A stretch of 64,000 bases of DNA, from NCBI GenBank assembly GCA_017643495.1, contig JAEPNK010000001.1:1345623-1409622 (forward strand). Direction: 5' to 3'. The notes under the pieces are model-generated. The model was given only the letters and a program-made list of their open reading frames with translations. It was not told the DNA's origin and did no database searches. This document shows, piece after piece, positions 35,147 through 43,833 of this stretch (positions are counted from its first letter, which is position 1; each line of letters starts with the position of its first letter). The translations under genes and the position numbers were made by a program. This DNA is from Rhizobiaceae bacterium (GTDB taxonomy: Bacteria; Pseudomonadota; Alphaproteobacteria; Rhizobiales; Rhizobiaceae).

Positions 35147-35409
35147 ATCCTATCGGGATGACGAGCTGCGTTACACCAGTACTTCTTGTACCTCTTACCG
35201 TTATGGTCTCGCGCCATCTCAGTCTGAATATCCAGACCGGCAGCTCGTAGCTCAGAGATACGGGATGTAAGGGAAGACACGCTCAGGGTTGTCATGGCGA
35301 TCAGGCCAGTCAGTATCCGTCCTGAAGAAAGAACATCATAAACTAGACGAGTCTGAGGAGCCAGGGCCAGGACAGTGGGGATTGGGAGTAGGTCTTTAGG
35401 AGAGGTCAT
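35131..35409 (-). CDS. Winged-helix DNA-binding protein (92 aa)
   Basis: The central part, SVSSLTSRISELRAAGLDIQ, followed by EMARDHNGKRYKKYWC, has the helix-turn-helix and beta-wing layout of small winged-helix phage proteins. It overlaps the primase-helicase start by 8 bases. Could act in regulation or replication; no target visible. Confidence 0.65.
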   Translation of the reverse strand: MTSPKDLLPIPTVLALAPQTRLVYDVLSSGRILTGLIAMTTLSVSSLTSRISELRAAGLDIQTEMARDHNGKRYKKYWCNAARHPDRILPHD

Positions 35410-35690
35410 ATTGAGAACCCTTCTTTGTTGGCCCTTTCCAAGTCCGCTATGATCTTCTCTATTACCTCGTCCGCGAGATACTCTCTTATCGTGACTATCA
35501 CGATGGCCATACCATTCGCGGTTCTATCCAAGGCATCCTTGATTATCTCAGATTCCTCGCTATCAAGTGGAAACTGTTTCTCCAGCGTTTTATACATCCT
35601 GTCGGTGTAAACCACTGCATCCATCAAGTGGTCCAGACAGCGTATTTGCCCTTCACTAAGTTCTTCCAAGGAAATCTTTTTGTCAGTCAT
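35406..35690 (-). CDS. Hypothetical helical protein (94 aa)
   Basis: Starts MTDKKISLEELSEGQIRCL; the first three codons are promoter bases, with AAAGGAT before the ATG as ribosome site. All-helical and acidic. No family recognised. ATGA overlap with the next gene. Confidence 0.6.
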   Translation of the reverse strand: MTDKKISLEELSEGQIRCLDHLMDAVVYTDRMYKTLEKQFPLDSEESEIIKDALDRTANGMAIVIVTIREYLADEVIEKIIADLERANKEGFSI

Positions 35691-35698
35691 TTAGTACT
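35678..35698 (-). promoter_or_regulatory. T7-like phage promoter fused to a start codon
   Basis: Minus strand AGTACTAAATGACTGACAAAA; the ATG of 35406-35690 lies inside it. Confidence 0.58.
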
Positions 35699-36225
35699 AT
35701 CCTTTTGTTGATATACAAGGCTACGTCATCGCGAAGAATATCCATGTCCAGGGGAGGACAACGAGGCTTGGTTCTGTCACGGTATTTCTGAATCTCGGAG
35801 TGGCCGACCAACTCAATACTGCTATAGTCATCGAGGTAAGGCTTCCTGAGGTCTTCGTACTTCTCGTGAAGGCCAAGACACAGTTCGAGAAATGCTTTCC
35901 TCTGCTCACTTGTAAAGTTGTCTACACCCTCTGACGATGAGTACTCTCGACCACCCACTAGACAGACTCCAATAGAGTCCAGGTTGTGGCCGGGTGTGTG
36001 TGACCCTATGGTAGCAATGTCCCGGCACGGTACGGTTACCCCGTTCCTCTCCACTATGAAGTGATACCCGGTACTCAGGAGGCCCATCTTCAGGCCCCCT
36101 ATTCGAGCCTGAGAGGCCCACTCTACGACAGAGCCACAATCCTTGTACTCATTCGCTGTATGGGAGTCGTGGAGAATGACCCTCTTGGTGAAGGCTCTCT
36201 TTTTATACTGAATCAATCCCATCAT
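35683..36225 (-). CDS. N-acetylmuramoyl-L-alanine amidase (T7 lysozyme gp3.5-like)
   Basis: 180 aa (T7 gp3.5, 151 aa). Zinc ligands His19 (VILHDSHT), His142 (LVGHSEI) and Cys156 (KPRCPPLD), with Tyr54 in GYHFIVERNG and Lys153 as catalytic residues; HNLDSIGVCLVGG is the family core. It cleaves peptidoglycan at lysis; in T7 it also binds and inhibits the phage RNA polymerase. It may do the same here, since the position is conserved. Confidence 0.93.
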   Translation of the reverse strand: MMGLIQYKKRAFTKRVILHDSHTANEYKDCGSVVEWASQARIGGLKMGLLSTGYHFIVERNGVTVPCRDIATIGSHTPGHNLDSIGVCLVGGREYSSSEGVDNFTSEQRKAFLELCLGLHEKYEDLRKPYLDDYSSIELVGHSEIQKYRDRTKPRCPPLDMDILRDDVALYINKRIVLND

Positions 36226-36240
36226 CTAATCCACTTAACG

Positions 36241-36732
36241 CTATTGTGCATCTGCAAGAACCTTATCCGGGTGTATCTCTGGTCCAGGCTCTTTGAGCCA
36301 AGCCTTGGGGACAATACCAATCGCCCACTGAAAGCCGTGCTTATCGGCCCACATTGCGTAGGTGGTCTTTGACCCTTTGTTGATCTTGTCGCTGGCCCTC
36401 TGGAAGACGAACCTTACGTCCAACTCGGGATGCTGATGCTTGATGAAGAGATGCTTAGCCCTATCCTTAGGCTCCAGCTTCCCTTTGGTCTCTACTATGA
36501 TCCCATTCTCAAGTACGAAGTCGGGGGTATACTTACGCCGCGTCTCAGGTACCACGTATGGTATCTTTAACGACTCAAAGCGTACAACCTGGCCATGGGC
36601 TTCCAGGAATCGCGCATTCTTCTGCTCAAGGCCGGACCTAAAGCCCAGCCTCAAGCCGTTCTTCATGTTCGTCTTGTTGATTTTAGGATACTTGCGATAA
36701 CGTCCCCGCCACTTCTTGGTGGAGACTCCCAA
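36241..36732 (-). CDS. Endonuclease I, Holliday junction resolvase (T7 gp3-like)
   Basis: 163 aa from a TTG start at 36732 (GGAG 6 bases before it); T7 gp3 is 149 aa. Catalytic residues fit: Glu36 (FRSGLEQKN), Asp71 (YTPDFVLENG), Glu81 and Lys83 (IIVETKG). Then HLFIKHQHPELDVRFVF, nearly as in T7. It degrades host DNA and resolves branched phage DNA. Confidence 0.93.
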   Translation of the reverse strand: MGVSTKKWRGRYRKYPKINKTNMKNGLRLGFRSGLEQKNARFLEAHGQVVRFESLKIPYVVPETRRKYTPDFVLENGIIVETKGKLEPKDRAKHLFIKHQHPELDVRFVFQRASDKINKGSKTTYAMWADKHGFQWAIGIVPKAWLKEPGPEIHPDKVLADAQ

Positions 36733-36924
36733 CTAGGACTCCAGGTCCCCATGAATTAGGAAGACATTAGATATACCAAGAAGTGCGAATACGAACCAAG
36801 CGAGTAGACCAGAGCCTGTCAACGAGTAGGTTATCAGACCAGACGCGACCAGTCCCAGACACATCACTATGGCGAATATCACCGTCTGGATGGCCCAGGC
36901 TATATCTATGGCAGGATTAGGCAT
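36733..36924 (-). CDS. Tiny membrane protein 5 of a coupled series (63 aa)
   Basis: ATG at 36924 overlaps the TGA of the preceding tiny gene; AAGGAGGGACATTG precedes it. Two hydrophobic segments (IQTVIFAIVMCLGLVASGLI and LLAWFVFALLGISNVFLI). Last of five overlapping membrane genes between SSB and endonuclease I. Function unknown. Confidence 0.65.
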   Translation of the reverse strand: MPNPAIDIAWAIQTVIFAIVMCLGLVASGLITYSLTGSGLLAWFVFALLGISNVFLIHGDLES

Positions 36925-37043
36925 CAATGTCCCTCCTTAATTGTGCGGTATAACGCATAGGATAGGTAGATAAACAATAAGGCCATGACGCCACATAGCC
37001 CAGCAATGGTGCAGGACAGGAGGATCAGTACAAGAGTTTCCAT
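36924..37043 (-). CDS. Tiny membrane protein 4 of a coupled series (39 aa)
   Basis: ATG at 37043 overlaps the preceding TGA (TGATG). METLVLILLSCTIAGLCGVM is the start of a single long hydrophobic span; the end is YRTIKEGH. Start and stop both overlap neighbours. Confidence 0.6.
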   Translation of the reverse strand: METLVLILLSCTIAGLCGVMALLFIYLSYALYRTIKEGH

Positions 37044-37135
37044 CACCCGTCCCCCATAACCGCTTGGTAGAACATGTAGATAATCACAGTGCCTATAGCG
37101 ATGAATAGGGGTGTTAGTACGGTCTCCGCCATCAT
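37043..37135 (-). CDS. Tiny membrane protein 3 of a coupled series (30 aa)
   Basis: Start ATGATG at 37135 overlaps the preceding TGA; GGAGGCAAGACGACG before it supplies the ribosome site. One membrane span, VLTPLFIAIGTVIIYMFY. Stop overlaps the next ATG. Confidence 0.58.
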   Translation of the reverse strand: MMAETVLTPLFIAIGTVIIYMFYQAVMGDG

Positions 37136-37230
37136 CGTCGTCTTGCCTCCAGTATCATTTGCCAGAATATGTAGATTGCCACAGCCCATATGGACCAGAA
37201 CACAGCCATAGCTATTGCTTGTGTCACCAT
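37132..37230 (-). CDS. Tiny membrane protein 2 of a coupled series (32 aa)
   Basis: ATG at 37230 with GGAGAGGG directly before it. One span, IAMAVFWSIWAVAIYIFW, and a positively charged end, LEARRR, giving N-out or tail-anchored topology. Confidence 0.58.
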   Translation of the reverse strand: MVTQAIAMAVFWSIWAVAIYIFWQMILEARRR

Positions 37231-37292
37231 CCCTCTCCGTAGAACTCAAAGTAGATGAAGATGATGAACAGTAGGAGGAATATCCACTCCAT
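37224..37292 (-). CDS. Tiny membrane protein 1 of a coupled series (22 aa)
   Basis: ATG at 37292 overlaps the SSB stop (TGATG). Product MEWIFLLLFIIFIYFEFYGEGW is a single hydrophobic helix. It overlaps the next gene by 7 bases. Alone it would be ignored; the series of five makes it credible. Confidence 0.5.
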   Translation of the reverse strand: MEWIFLLLFIIFIYFEFYGEGW

Positions 37293-37867
37293 CAGTAATC
37301 CTCCTCGTTACTCACTGTATCGGAGGAGTCTTGATCCTCGGTACCGTAACCGCCCTGAACGACACCAAAGCCTTTTGATCCTTTGACAAGTTTCGTCACT
37401 TGAACCTTGAAGAAGTCCAAACGAACACCTGCTTTCTTGGAGGATGTCACCTTGATAGGACGTGCGGTATAGAGGATACGGCCCTCTGATCCACTCCAAA
37501 TCTGCTCGTCAATGATCTTGTCAGCGGCATTGCGGATTTCGATCTTTACATCCTTGTCCTTGATCTTGGCGTTCTGCTTGAACGTGAAGACATAGTTACC
37601 GGTCTCGTTACCCTCGTCGTCAAGCTGATGCTCGAACGGAAGGTAAATAGACCACCCCTTCTTCTGGGCAGGTGTCATCTCATCTGTGAACTCATCGAAG
37701 GCTGCTTGTGCCGCCGCCTCGATCTTCTCCACCATGGACTGTGCCTGTGGACCGGCTACAATCAGCTTGGTGTGAAATAGGCCATCGTCATTGAACTCGG
37801 TGTCCGGCTTGTTGAACCATGGGTGGAGAAACTCTCCAACTTCTGAGATGTGATACTGTTTTGCCAT
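37292..37867 (-). CDS. Single-stranded DNA-binding protein (T7 gp2.5-like)
   Basis: 191 aa from the ATG at 37867, preceded by AGGAGCCTCCAGA. T7 gp2.5 is 232 aa. Starts MAKQYHISEVGEFLHPWFNK; an OB-fold core, then an acidic tail (TEDQDSSDTVSNEEDY) ending in an aromatic residue, which in gp2.5 (Phe) is needed for contact with polymerase and helicase. It lies between RNA polymerase and endonuclease as in T7. Confidence 0.85.
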   Translation of the reverse strand: MAKQYHISEVGEFLHPWFNKPDTEFNDDGLFHTKLIVAGPQAQSMVEKIEAAAQAAFDEFTDEMTPAQKKGWSIYLPFEHQLDDEGNETGNYVFTFKQNAKIKDKDVKIEIRNAADKIIDEQIWSGSEGRILYTARPIKVTSSKKAGVRLDFFKVQVTKLVKGSKGFGVVQGGYGTEDQDSSDTVSNEEDY

Positions 37868-37880
37868 TCTGGAGGCTCCT

Positions 37881-38195
37881 CTAGTTTTTGTTCCTGATTT
37901 CCTGGGCGGCAAAGTCTCGGAGTGATTCCATCTGGACATTTGCCTTCATGTGGTAGCGGTCCTCGTCATGGAGCATCCGCTTACCCATCTGATAAAGCTC
38001 GGAGGGCTTGACGCCTGAACGCTCGGCCACAACTGCGAAGGCCACGGCCACTGAGGCGATGAGCTGCTCGGGTGTGTAGCCCTGTATTGGGTCGAGAACC
38101 GCATGTGCACCGGCAGCAACTCGATCCCTTGAAACAAGGTTCAACTTGTCCCGGTCAATACGAGAGCTGAGTGGATTGGTTGTTGGTTTTTTCAT
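37881..38195 (-). CDS. Hypothetical middle gene (104 aa)
   Basis: First gene behind the promoter at 38229-38249. MKKPTTNPLSSRIDRDKLN start, then a helical part (TPEQLIASVAVAFAVVAERS) that is amphipathic rather than a true membrane span. Not recognised; related small genes occur at this place in marine T7-like phages. Confidence 0.65.
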   Translation of the reverse strand: MKKPTTNPLSSRIDRDKLNLVSRDRVAAGAHAVLDPIQGYTPEQLIASVAVAFAVVAERSGVKPSELYQMGKRMLHDEDRYHMKANVQMESLRDFAAQEIRNKN

Positions 38196-38228
38196 TGGAG
38201 AGCGTATCCTTGTTATCTAGTGGGAGGG

Positions 38229-38249
38229 AATTGTCAGTCAAATGGTAAT
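38229..38249 (-). promoter_or_regulatory. T7-like phage promoter behind the RNA polymerase gene
   Basis: Minus strand ATTACCATTTGACTGACAATT in the 56-base gap after the RNA polymerase gene. First class II promoter, as in T7. Confidence 0.72.
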
Positions 38250-38251
38250 GT

Positions 38252-40768
38252 TTAGGCAAAGAAGTAGTCGCTATCCCTTATTTCCTCTAGGTTCAGCTTG
38301 CCCTTTGGAAGCGGTTCCGGCCACTCTTTACTAGCTGATCCTATTTCCTTACAGGCTGATTGAAACTGTTCAAGGACAGGCTCCTTGTAGGTCTCAATGA
38401 AGGCTTCACGAATACAGGCCGAAAGTGTCCACATGTCTGCTGCGACTGTTCCGTAGGCATCATGGATGGTGGTCATGGAAGTTATACCATTGTCCGCTGC
38501 AATGTTCACACAGGTGACTAGAGCTGATGCATCCATTGAGTGGACGAAGTTTGGCGCGATTCCTCTTGTCTGTGCCCTAGGGTCTAGTATCGGTTTTGTT
38601 TCCCATTGAACAAGCTGAAGCCTCTGACCATCAATCATGGTATCAATACGTTTCCTCTCTCTCTCGCCATAGAAATGTCTGACAACAAAGCCTGATGGTG
38701 TCACCCAGTAAAGTGGTATTCCCTCTGAAGTAGTTCTTGATGCATTATCCTGTATCCACTTCATGACATCCTGAGCTACAACCACAGTATTCACCACGGC
38801 ATCCCAAAGAAGAGGTACCAGGGACTTGACTGCCTCAACGCGGTCACTCTCAGACAATTTTACTCCATCTGGGTCGTCATCCTTGATCCAATCCATGATG
38901 TACTGGAAGTACGAATGCCGGGTTCCGCCATAAGGGAGGATCATGACTGGCCTCTTACTTAGGCTGCGTGGAAGTCTTCCCCCACACATGTCTAACCATT
39001 TTGAGTATAGCCCACTTCCCCCAGTCTCTTTTAGGGATTCCAGAGTACTGGTCAAACGGTCGGCCACTTCCTGGTATATGTCCCTCGGCTTGTCTGAAGG
39101 AATGAGATTGACAGAGGCTCCCCCTATGTCATCAAGAACCATTGCTGATAGGTGCTGAAGGCCGTTACAAGTGCCATCCACCCGGATAGGCAGGGAGGAC
39201 ATCATTCCTTCGCCTTCATCCAGCCATCTCACCCACTCGAAGATTGCGGCAAGAGCTTGCCATGGGTCCGAGGATTCCGCCCAGCTCCGGTCATCTAGGG
39301 GATCATCTGCTATTCTTCTCCATAGGGCCTCATTCTCTTCCACCCAGGCTATCCTGTCGTCCATTGACACCTTGTCATTTCCCCAAGTGTTGGCCAACTG
39401 TATCGCAAGCCAGCCAGCATCCTGTGCTGTGACGGGTTTAGACTCCTTGAATGTCAGTAGTCCCCGGTGTAAATCGTTACCTTGAGGCTGTAAGTCAGAT
39501 GTTATCGGATACATTCTACCTCTGAAGTCCAGCATGTGAGGGAAGTAGAACACCTCCTCATCAGAGAATCTATTCGCGGCTACTATTGTCCTTCTAAAGG
39601 ATATGAACTTCGAGAACCTCTTTGCGTTCTCCATTCTTACAGAGGAGGCTACTGCTGCCCATGTCTTATAGACTTGCTTATCGTTCTCGGCCTCAGGAGG
39701 CATTGCAGGTACGGTCGCCTCTTCCTGTCTCGGTAAACCGGCTATCGCCAAGTCATTATTCCAGACAGTGTTAGCCACCTCCAGGACCCTACTGTTTATA
39801 GTCCATCCGGTATTTTGTATCTTGTTTATCGCCCCATATACCTCCGGCATGTCGATGGCGTCATACTCATCAATGGCCCTTTGCCGTTGCGTCTCATGGC
39901 TGGCATGGAACCTGATGAGGAAAGGTGTACGAACAAAGGGTGTCCAGTACCCTCCATCCCTGGGCGAAGTCCACGGCTTAGGAGGAATCACCGTGGGCAT
40001 TAGGACAGGCCAGAATACAAGCTCATCGTCCATAGCGTTCTTCAACCAATCCAAAAGACTATCATCAGGTTGGAGTATCATTGGTCTCTGGTTGACTATC
40101 TTACTGTTCCGTCCCTTAGACCGCTTTGGTCTGAAGTCTGGGTCTCCTATTACCTTGAATCTTCCCGTAGCTTTTACCGTCAGGTCAATTAGGCTTAGCC
40201 CGACCCTTAGCCTCTGCTCATCAGTCCAATCAGTCCATACGATCTTCCCGGCCACGTGCTTGTTGAAGATCACAATCCTGGCCCTTTTCTGATGTGTAGA
40301 TGTTGATCCACGTTTCTCATAGAAACCCTTCAGCTTGTTCCAACTGTCGGGGTCCTGTGCCTCCCAGGCTTTTGCCCTTGCCTCATGCTCTGTCCAGGTA
40401 CCAATCTCCACGGCCAGAGCCAGTATTCCTCTCCGCTCATTTCCAAGCATCCTCAGGATTGTTCTCAAAGAGACTACCGCCAGAACGTCTGGGTCCATGC
40501 CTCTTATTAGGGGGAGACTCAGCGGCTTTGCTCCCCGCTTCTTGGAGGTTTTATCTACCCACTCCTTAATCTCCGATGACACTGGAAGAACCCACTCTTT
40601 CAGTAGAGACCTGTAGGGCCTCAAGCGATTCATGTCGTTCTTCTCACGTGCCTTGTTTATCTTGTCCCTCATCCTGCTCTCCCCCAGAGCAAGCATCTCT
40701 TTCTCAAGTTCTACCTGTTGATCCCACTTGTCATGTAGATATGCAGGCAGTTCTTCAAATGGCTCCAT
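38252..40768 (-). CDS. Single-subunit phage RNA polymerase (T7 gp1-like)
   Basis: 838 aa (T7, 883 aa). Diagnostic motifs: DFRGRMYPITSDLQPQGNDL; catalytic Asp531 in VDGTCNGLQHLSAM; KRPVMILPYGG (T7 Lys631/Tyr639 region); RGIAPNFVHSMDAS; His769-Asp770 in TTIHDAYGTV; C-terminal DYFFA, like the T7 FAFA foot. It transcribes the phage from the promoter family found here. It is the third gene from the attachment site, so integration separates it from the early promoters near 6400-7070. Confidence 0.97.
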   Translation of the reverse strand: MEPFEELPAYLHDKWDQQVELEKEMLALGESRMRDKINKAREKNDMNRLRPYRSLLKEWVLPVSSEIKEWVDKTSKKRGAKPLSLPLIRGMDPDVLAVVSLRTILRMLGNERRGILALAVEIGTWTEHEARAKAWEAQDPDSWNKLKGFYEKRGSTSTHQKRARIVIFNKHVAGKIVWTDWTDEQRLRVGLSLIDLTVKATGRFKVIGDPDFRPKRSKGRNSKIVNQRPMILQPDDSLLDWLKNAMDDELVFWPVLMPTVIPPKPWTSPRDGGYWTPFVRTPFLIRFHASHETQRQRAIDEYDAIDMPEVYGAINKIQNTGWTINSRVLEVANTVWNNDLAIAGLPRQEEATVPAMPPEAENDKQVYKTWAAVASSVRMENAKRFSKFISFRRTIVAANRFSDEEVFYFPHMLDFRGRMYPITSDLQPQGNDLHRGLLTFKESKPVTAQDAGWLAIQLANTWGNDKVSMDDRIAWVEENEALWRRIADDPLDDRSWAESSDPWQALAAIFEWVRWLDEGEGMMSSLPIRVDGTCNGLQHLSAMVLDDIGGASVNLIPSDKPRDIYQEVADRLTSTLESLKETGGSGLYSKWLDMCGGRLPRSLSKRPVMILPYGGTRHSYFQYIMDWIKDDDPDGVKLSESDRVEAVKSLVPLLWDAVVNTVVVAQDVMKWIQDNASRTTSEGIPLYWVTPSGFVVRHFYGERERKRIDTMIDGQRLQLVQWETKPILDPRAQTRGIAPNFVHSMDASALVTCVNIAADNGITSMTTIHDAYGTVAADMWTLSACIREAFIETYKEPVLEQFQSACKEIGSASKEWPEPLPKGKLNLEEIRDSDYFFA

Positions 40769-40803
40769 GTGGACCTTTCTCCATCAATACCTGAACTTCG
40801 GGA

Positions 40804-41250
40804 TTAGTTACCGGGCATTTCTTTCCGCTCTTGAAGTGCGTCCGGCGCGGATCGTAGCTCCACGAGCTTATCAAGGTCATAGTGTGGATCGAAGATGGCT
40901 ACCCCTTTATAGGTAAGGCCCTCACGTGCCTCGTGTTCCAGGGCGGTAAGTGTAGCCTTCAGGATTGTTTGGACAATCTCACCCTTGGTAGCGTGAGGGC
41001 TGATTAGCCACTTGCGTCCTTTCCAGGGCAGAGGTTCCCCAGTGACATTACAGACACCGTTCATATCCTTTACCTGTAGGTACCAGTAGTCTCTGCCATC
41101 ATATGAGAACAGGACATCCCATCCGAAGGGCATAGAAATATCTTCATGGATGTCCTTGAGTCGCTGGTACATTGATAGCAATCCCAATTGCCACTTTGAC
41201 TGTGCTGACTCTATGTCAAATGGTAATGTTTCTTTAATGTTGCTGGTCAT
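40804..41250 (-). CDS. Hypothetical early protein before RNA polymerase (148 aa)
   Basis: Starts MTSNIKETLPFDIESAQSKW. Soluble; contains FGWDVLFSYDGRDYWYLQVK and FDPHYDLDKLVELRS. The ATG overlaps the upstream stop by 4 bases. No family recognised. A promoter-like sequence lies within its first codons. Confidence 0.65.
   Translation of the reverse strand: MTSNIKETLPFDIESAQSKWQLGLLSMYQRLKDIHEDISMPFGWDVLFSYDGRDYWYLQVKDMNGVCNVTGEPLPWKGRKWLISPHATKGEIVQTILKATLTALEHEAREGLTYKGVAIFDPHYDLDKLVELRSAPDALQERKEMPGN
41211..41228 (-). promoter_or_regulatory. Weak T7-like phage promoter inside a gene
   Basis: Minus strand CATTACCATTTGACATAG within the first codons of 40804-41250. The upstream half is perfect; the initiation half is diverged. 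Would give the phage polymerase control over its own gene if active. Confidence 0.45.
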
Positions 41251-41498
41251 ATTGCTCTCACCTTTTTGCTTGATCGAATGATTACCCCTGAGCCGGGGTC
41301 CTTGTAAGTCTTAACAAGAATCAGGTCCCCGTTCTCGTCCTCTTTGAGACGCCTATTGACCACCGTCAGGCTCTCTAACTGCTTCCTAACAGTGTCCTTC
41401 ATTTCTGGTGTGGCATTACGTGGCATGTTCCGCCACTCCCAGAAGGCGTGTTGTGCCACAAGTACCAAGAAGACACCAATCAAAATGGTATCAGCCAT
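41247..41498 (-). CDS. Small membrane-anchored protein next to the att site (83 aa)
   Basis: ATG at 41498 after AGGAAATACA. N-terminal span TILIGVFLVLVAQHAFW, then a charged cytoplasmic part. First phage gene inside the right attachment site. Function unknown. Confidence 0.62.
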   Translation of the reverse strand: MADTILIGVFLVLVAQHAFWEWRNMPRNATPEMKDTVRKQLESLTVVNRRLKEDENGDLILVKTYKDPGSGVIIRSSKKVRAI

Positions 41499-41520
41499 TG
41501 TATTTCCTATCTTTTCTGGA

Positions 41521-41541
41521 TGTCTGTATGTTAAACGGTAA
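41521..41541 (-). promoter_or_regulatory. Degenerate T7-like promoter at the att edge
   Basis: Minus strand ATTACCGTTTAACATACAGAC keeps ATTACC-N-TTT-ACA but departs elsewhere. Near the prophage end; low confidence. Confidence 0.3.
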
Positions 41542-41550
41542 TTGCAAAGA

Positions 41551-41593
<43 letters not shown>

Positions 41594-41635
41594 TGAAATC
41601 GTTCCGGAACGCATCGTTTCCGAACCGTGAGTGGG

Positions 41636-41664
41636 CTTATAGGGCGGTTTCTTCTCAAATCCAA
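41636..41664 (-). promoter_or_regulatory. Candidate promoter of the interrupted tRNA-Leu gene
   Basis: Minus strand TTGGAT (41664-41659), 17-base spacer, TATAAG (41641-41636) followed by a GC-rich discriminator, typical of stable-RNA promoters. In the lysogen it would read through the tRNA half into the phage genes before RNA polymerase. Confidence 0.45.
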
Positions 41665-41738
41665 GCAAAATTTCGCCTCTGCATCCAAATTTTCTGCGCT
41701 TTTCCGGAATGTCCCTAAGATCGGATATTGAAAAGAAT

Positions 41739-41755
41739 TGCACGAGAAAAGTGCG
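41739..41755 (+). promoter_or_regulatory. NtrC-like binding site upstream of glnB
   Basis: TGCAC, 7 bases, GTGCG: matches the NtrC palindrome TGCAC-N7-GTGCA except for the last base. About 150 bases before glnB. I see no clear sigma-54 (-24/-12) element behind it. Confidence 0.35.
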
Positions 41756-41857
41756 CAATGCCTAAAAAATAGGCAAATAATGAAATAATCGGGTCAAACA
41801 AGCTGAAAAGGCGATTCTTTTCCGGAGGATTCCGCCGAGAATTCTTGTTGCCGTTAG

Positions 41858-42241
<384 letters not shown>

Positions 42242-42309
42242 CAATTTTGTGACTGGCAGCCGCCAGGTCGCAACCAACCTCCAGAGTGTGTATTAGAAAG
42301 GCTAATGGC

Positions 42310-43719
42310 ATGAGTTCAGCTCAGGACATCATCAAGAAAATCAAGGAAGAGGACATCAAGTATCTTGATGTTCGTTTCACCGACCCACGCGGCAAGATGC
42401 AGCACGTTACCATGGATGCAGACCTTGTCGACGAAGACATGTTTGCAGACGGCATCATGTTCGACGGTTCATCCATCGCGGGCTGGAAGGCTATCAACGA
42501 GTCAGACATGAACCTCATGCTTGACCCGGAATCTGCCCACATGGACCCGTTTTTTGCCCAGTCAACCATGGCAATCTTCTGTGACGTCGTGGACCCGGTT
42601 ACCGGCGAAGCCTATAACCGCGACCCGCGCGGCACGGCCAAGAAAGCGGAAGCCTATCTCAAGTCCACCGGTCTTGGCGACCAGGTGTTTGTAGGCCCGG
42701 AAGCAGAATTCTTCGTCTTCGACGATGTTCGTTTTTCTGCTGATCCGTACAACACAGGTTTCAAGCTGGATTCTTCGGAACTTCCTTCCAACATGGATTC
42801 AGAATACGAGGCAGGCAACATGGGTCACCGCCCCCGTACAAAGGGTGGTTACTTCCCGGTTCCTCCGGTTGATTCAGGCCAAGACTACCGTGGCGAAATG
42901 CTTTCCGTCATCAAGGAAATGGGCGTAACGGTTGAAAAGCATCACCACGAAGTGGCAGCTGCCCAGCACGAACTTGGCATCATGTTCGATACGCTTTCTG
43001 TCAATGCCGACAAGATGCAAATCTACAAATATGCCGTGCATCAGGTTGCCCATGCCTATGGCAAGACAGCCACCTTCATGCCAAAGCCGGTCTTTGGTGA
43101 TAATGGCACCGGCATGCATGTACACATGTCAATCTGGAAAGACGGAAAGCCGACCTTTGCCGGCAATGAATATGCGGGCCTTTCTGAAACCTGCCTGCAC
43201 TATATTGGCGGTATCATCAAACACGCGAAAGCATTGAACGCTTTCACAAACCCGTCCACCAACTCATACAAGCGCCTTGTGCCGGGCTATGAGGCTCCGG
43301 TTCTGCTTGCATATTCGGCTCGCAACCGTTCGGCTTCCTGCCGCATTCCTTTCGGTTCTTCACCGAAATCCAAGCGTGTTGAAGTGCGTTTCCCGGACCC
43401 GATGGCCAACCCGTATCTTGCCTTTGCTGCAATGCTGATGGCCGGCCTTGACGGTATCAACAACAAAATCCACCCGGGCGATGCCATGGACAAGGACCTT
43501 TACGACCTGCCGCCAAGCCAGTTGAAGCGCATCCCGACGGTCTGTGGCTCCCTGCGTGAAGCGGTTGAAAGCCTTGCAAAAGACCACAAGTTCCTGCTTG
43601 AAGGCGATGTGTTCGACAAGGACCAGATCGATGCCTATGTCGAACTGAAAATGGAAGAGGTGTTGCGTTACGAAATGACACCGCATCCGGTCGAGTTTGA
43701 CATGTACTATTCTGCCTGA
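42310..43719 (+). CDS. glnA: Glutamine synthetase type I
   Basis: 469 aa from the ATG at 42310 (AGAAAGG before it). Joins ammonia to glutamate with ATP. Motifs: [48 protein letters not shown] and [18 protein letters not shown]. Tyr398 in LYDLPP is the adenylylation site, so activity is controlled by GlnE. Followed by a strong terminator. Confidence 0.97.
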   Translation: MSSAQDIIKKIKEEDIKYLDVRFTDPRGKMQHVTMDADLVDEDMFADGIMFDGSSIAGWKAINESDMNLMLDPESAHMDPFFAQSTMAIFCDVVDPVTGEAYNRDPRGTAKKAEAYLKSTGLGDQVFVGPEAEFFVFDDVRFSADPYNTGFKLDSSELPSNMDSEYEAGNMGHRPRTKGGYFPVPPVDSGQDYRGEMLSVIKEMGVTVEKHHHEVAAAQHELGIMFDTLSVNADKMQIYKYAVHQVAHAYGKTATFMPKPVFGDNGTGMHVHMSIWKDGKPTFAGNEYAGLSETCLHYIGGIIKHAKALNAFTNPSTNSYKRLVPGYEAPVLLAYSARNRSASCRIPFGSSPKSKRVEVRFPDPMANPYLAFAAMLMAGLDGINNKIHPGDAMDKDLYDLPPSQLKRIPTVCGSLREAVESLAKDHKFLLEGDVFDKDQIDAYVELKMEEVLRYEMTPHPVEFDMYYSA

Positions 43720-43741
43720 TCCGTCAGGATAAAGAAAAAGA

Positions 43742-43769
43742 AACCCCGGTCCTTGTGCCGGGGTTTTTT
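43742..43769 (+). terminator. Rho-independent terminator of glnA
   Basis: ACCCCGG / CCGGGGT stem with an 8-base loop and six T residues, 20 bases after the glnA stop. Confidence 0.92.
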
Positions 43770-43833
43770 GTTGCCCGTATTCCGCTCTGGTGACATTGTG
43801 CTTCCGGTTTCAGGCACATAACAGGAGATCGGC

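Noticed and set aside
1-41550. Gene-transfer-agent cluster rather than a prophage
   Set aside because: Complete T7-type replication, transcription and packaging genes with a dedicated RNA polymerase and promoters; GTAs lack these.
1-41550. Integrase or repressor inside the window
   Set aside because: No tyrosine or serine recombinase motif and no CI-like repressor is seen in any frame; they are expected left of position 1. The winged-helix protein at 35131-35409 lies in the replication block and is not a convincing repressor.
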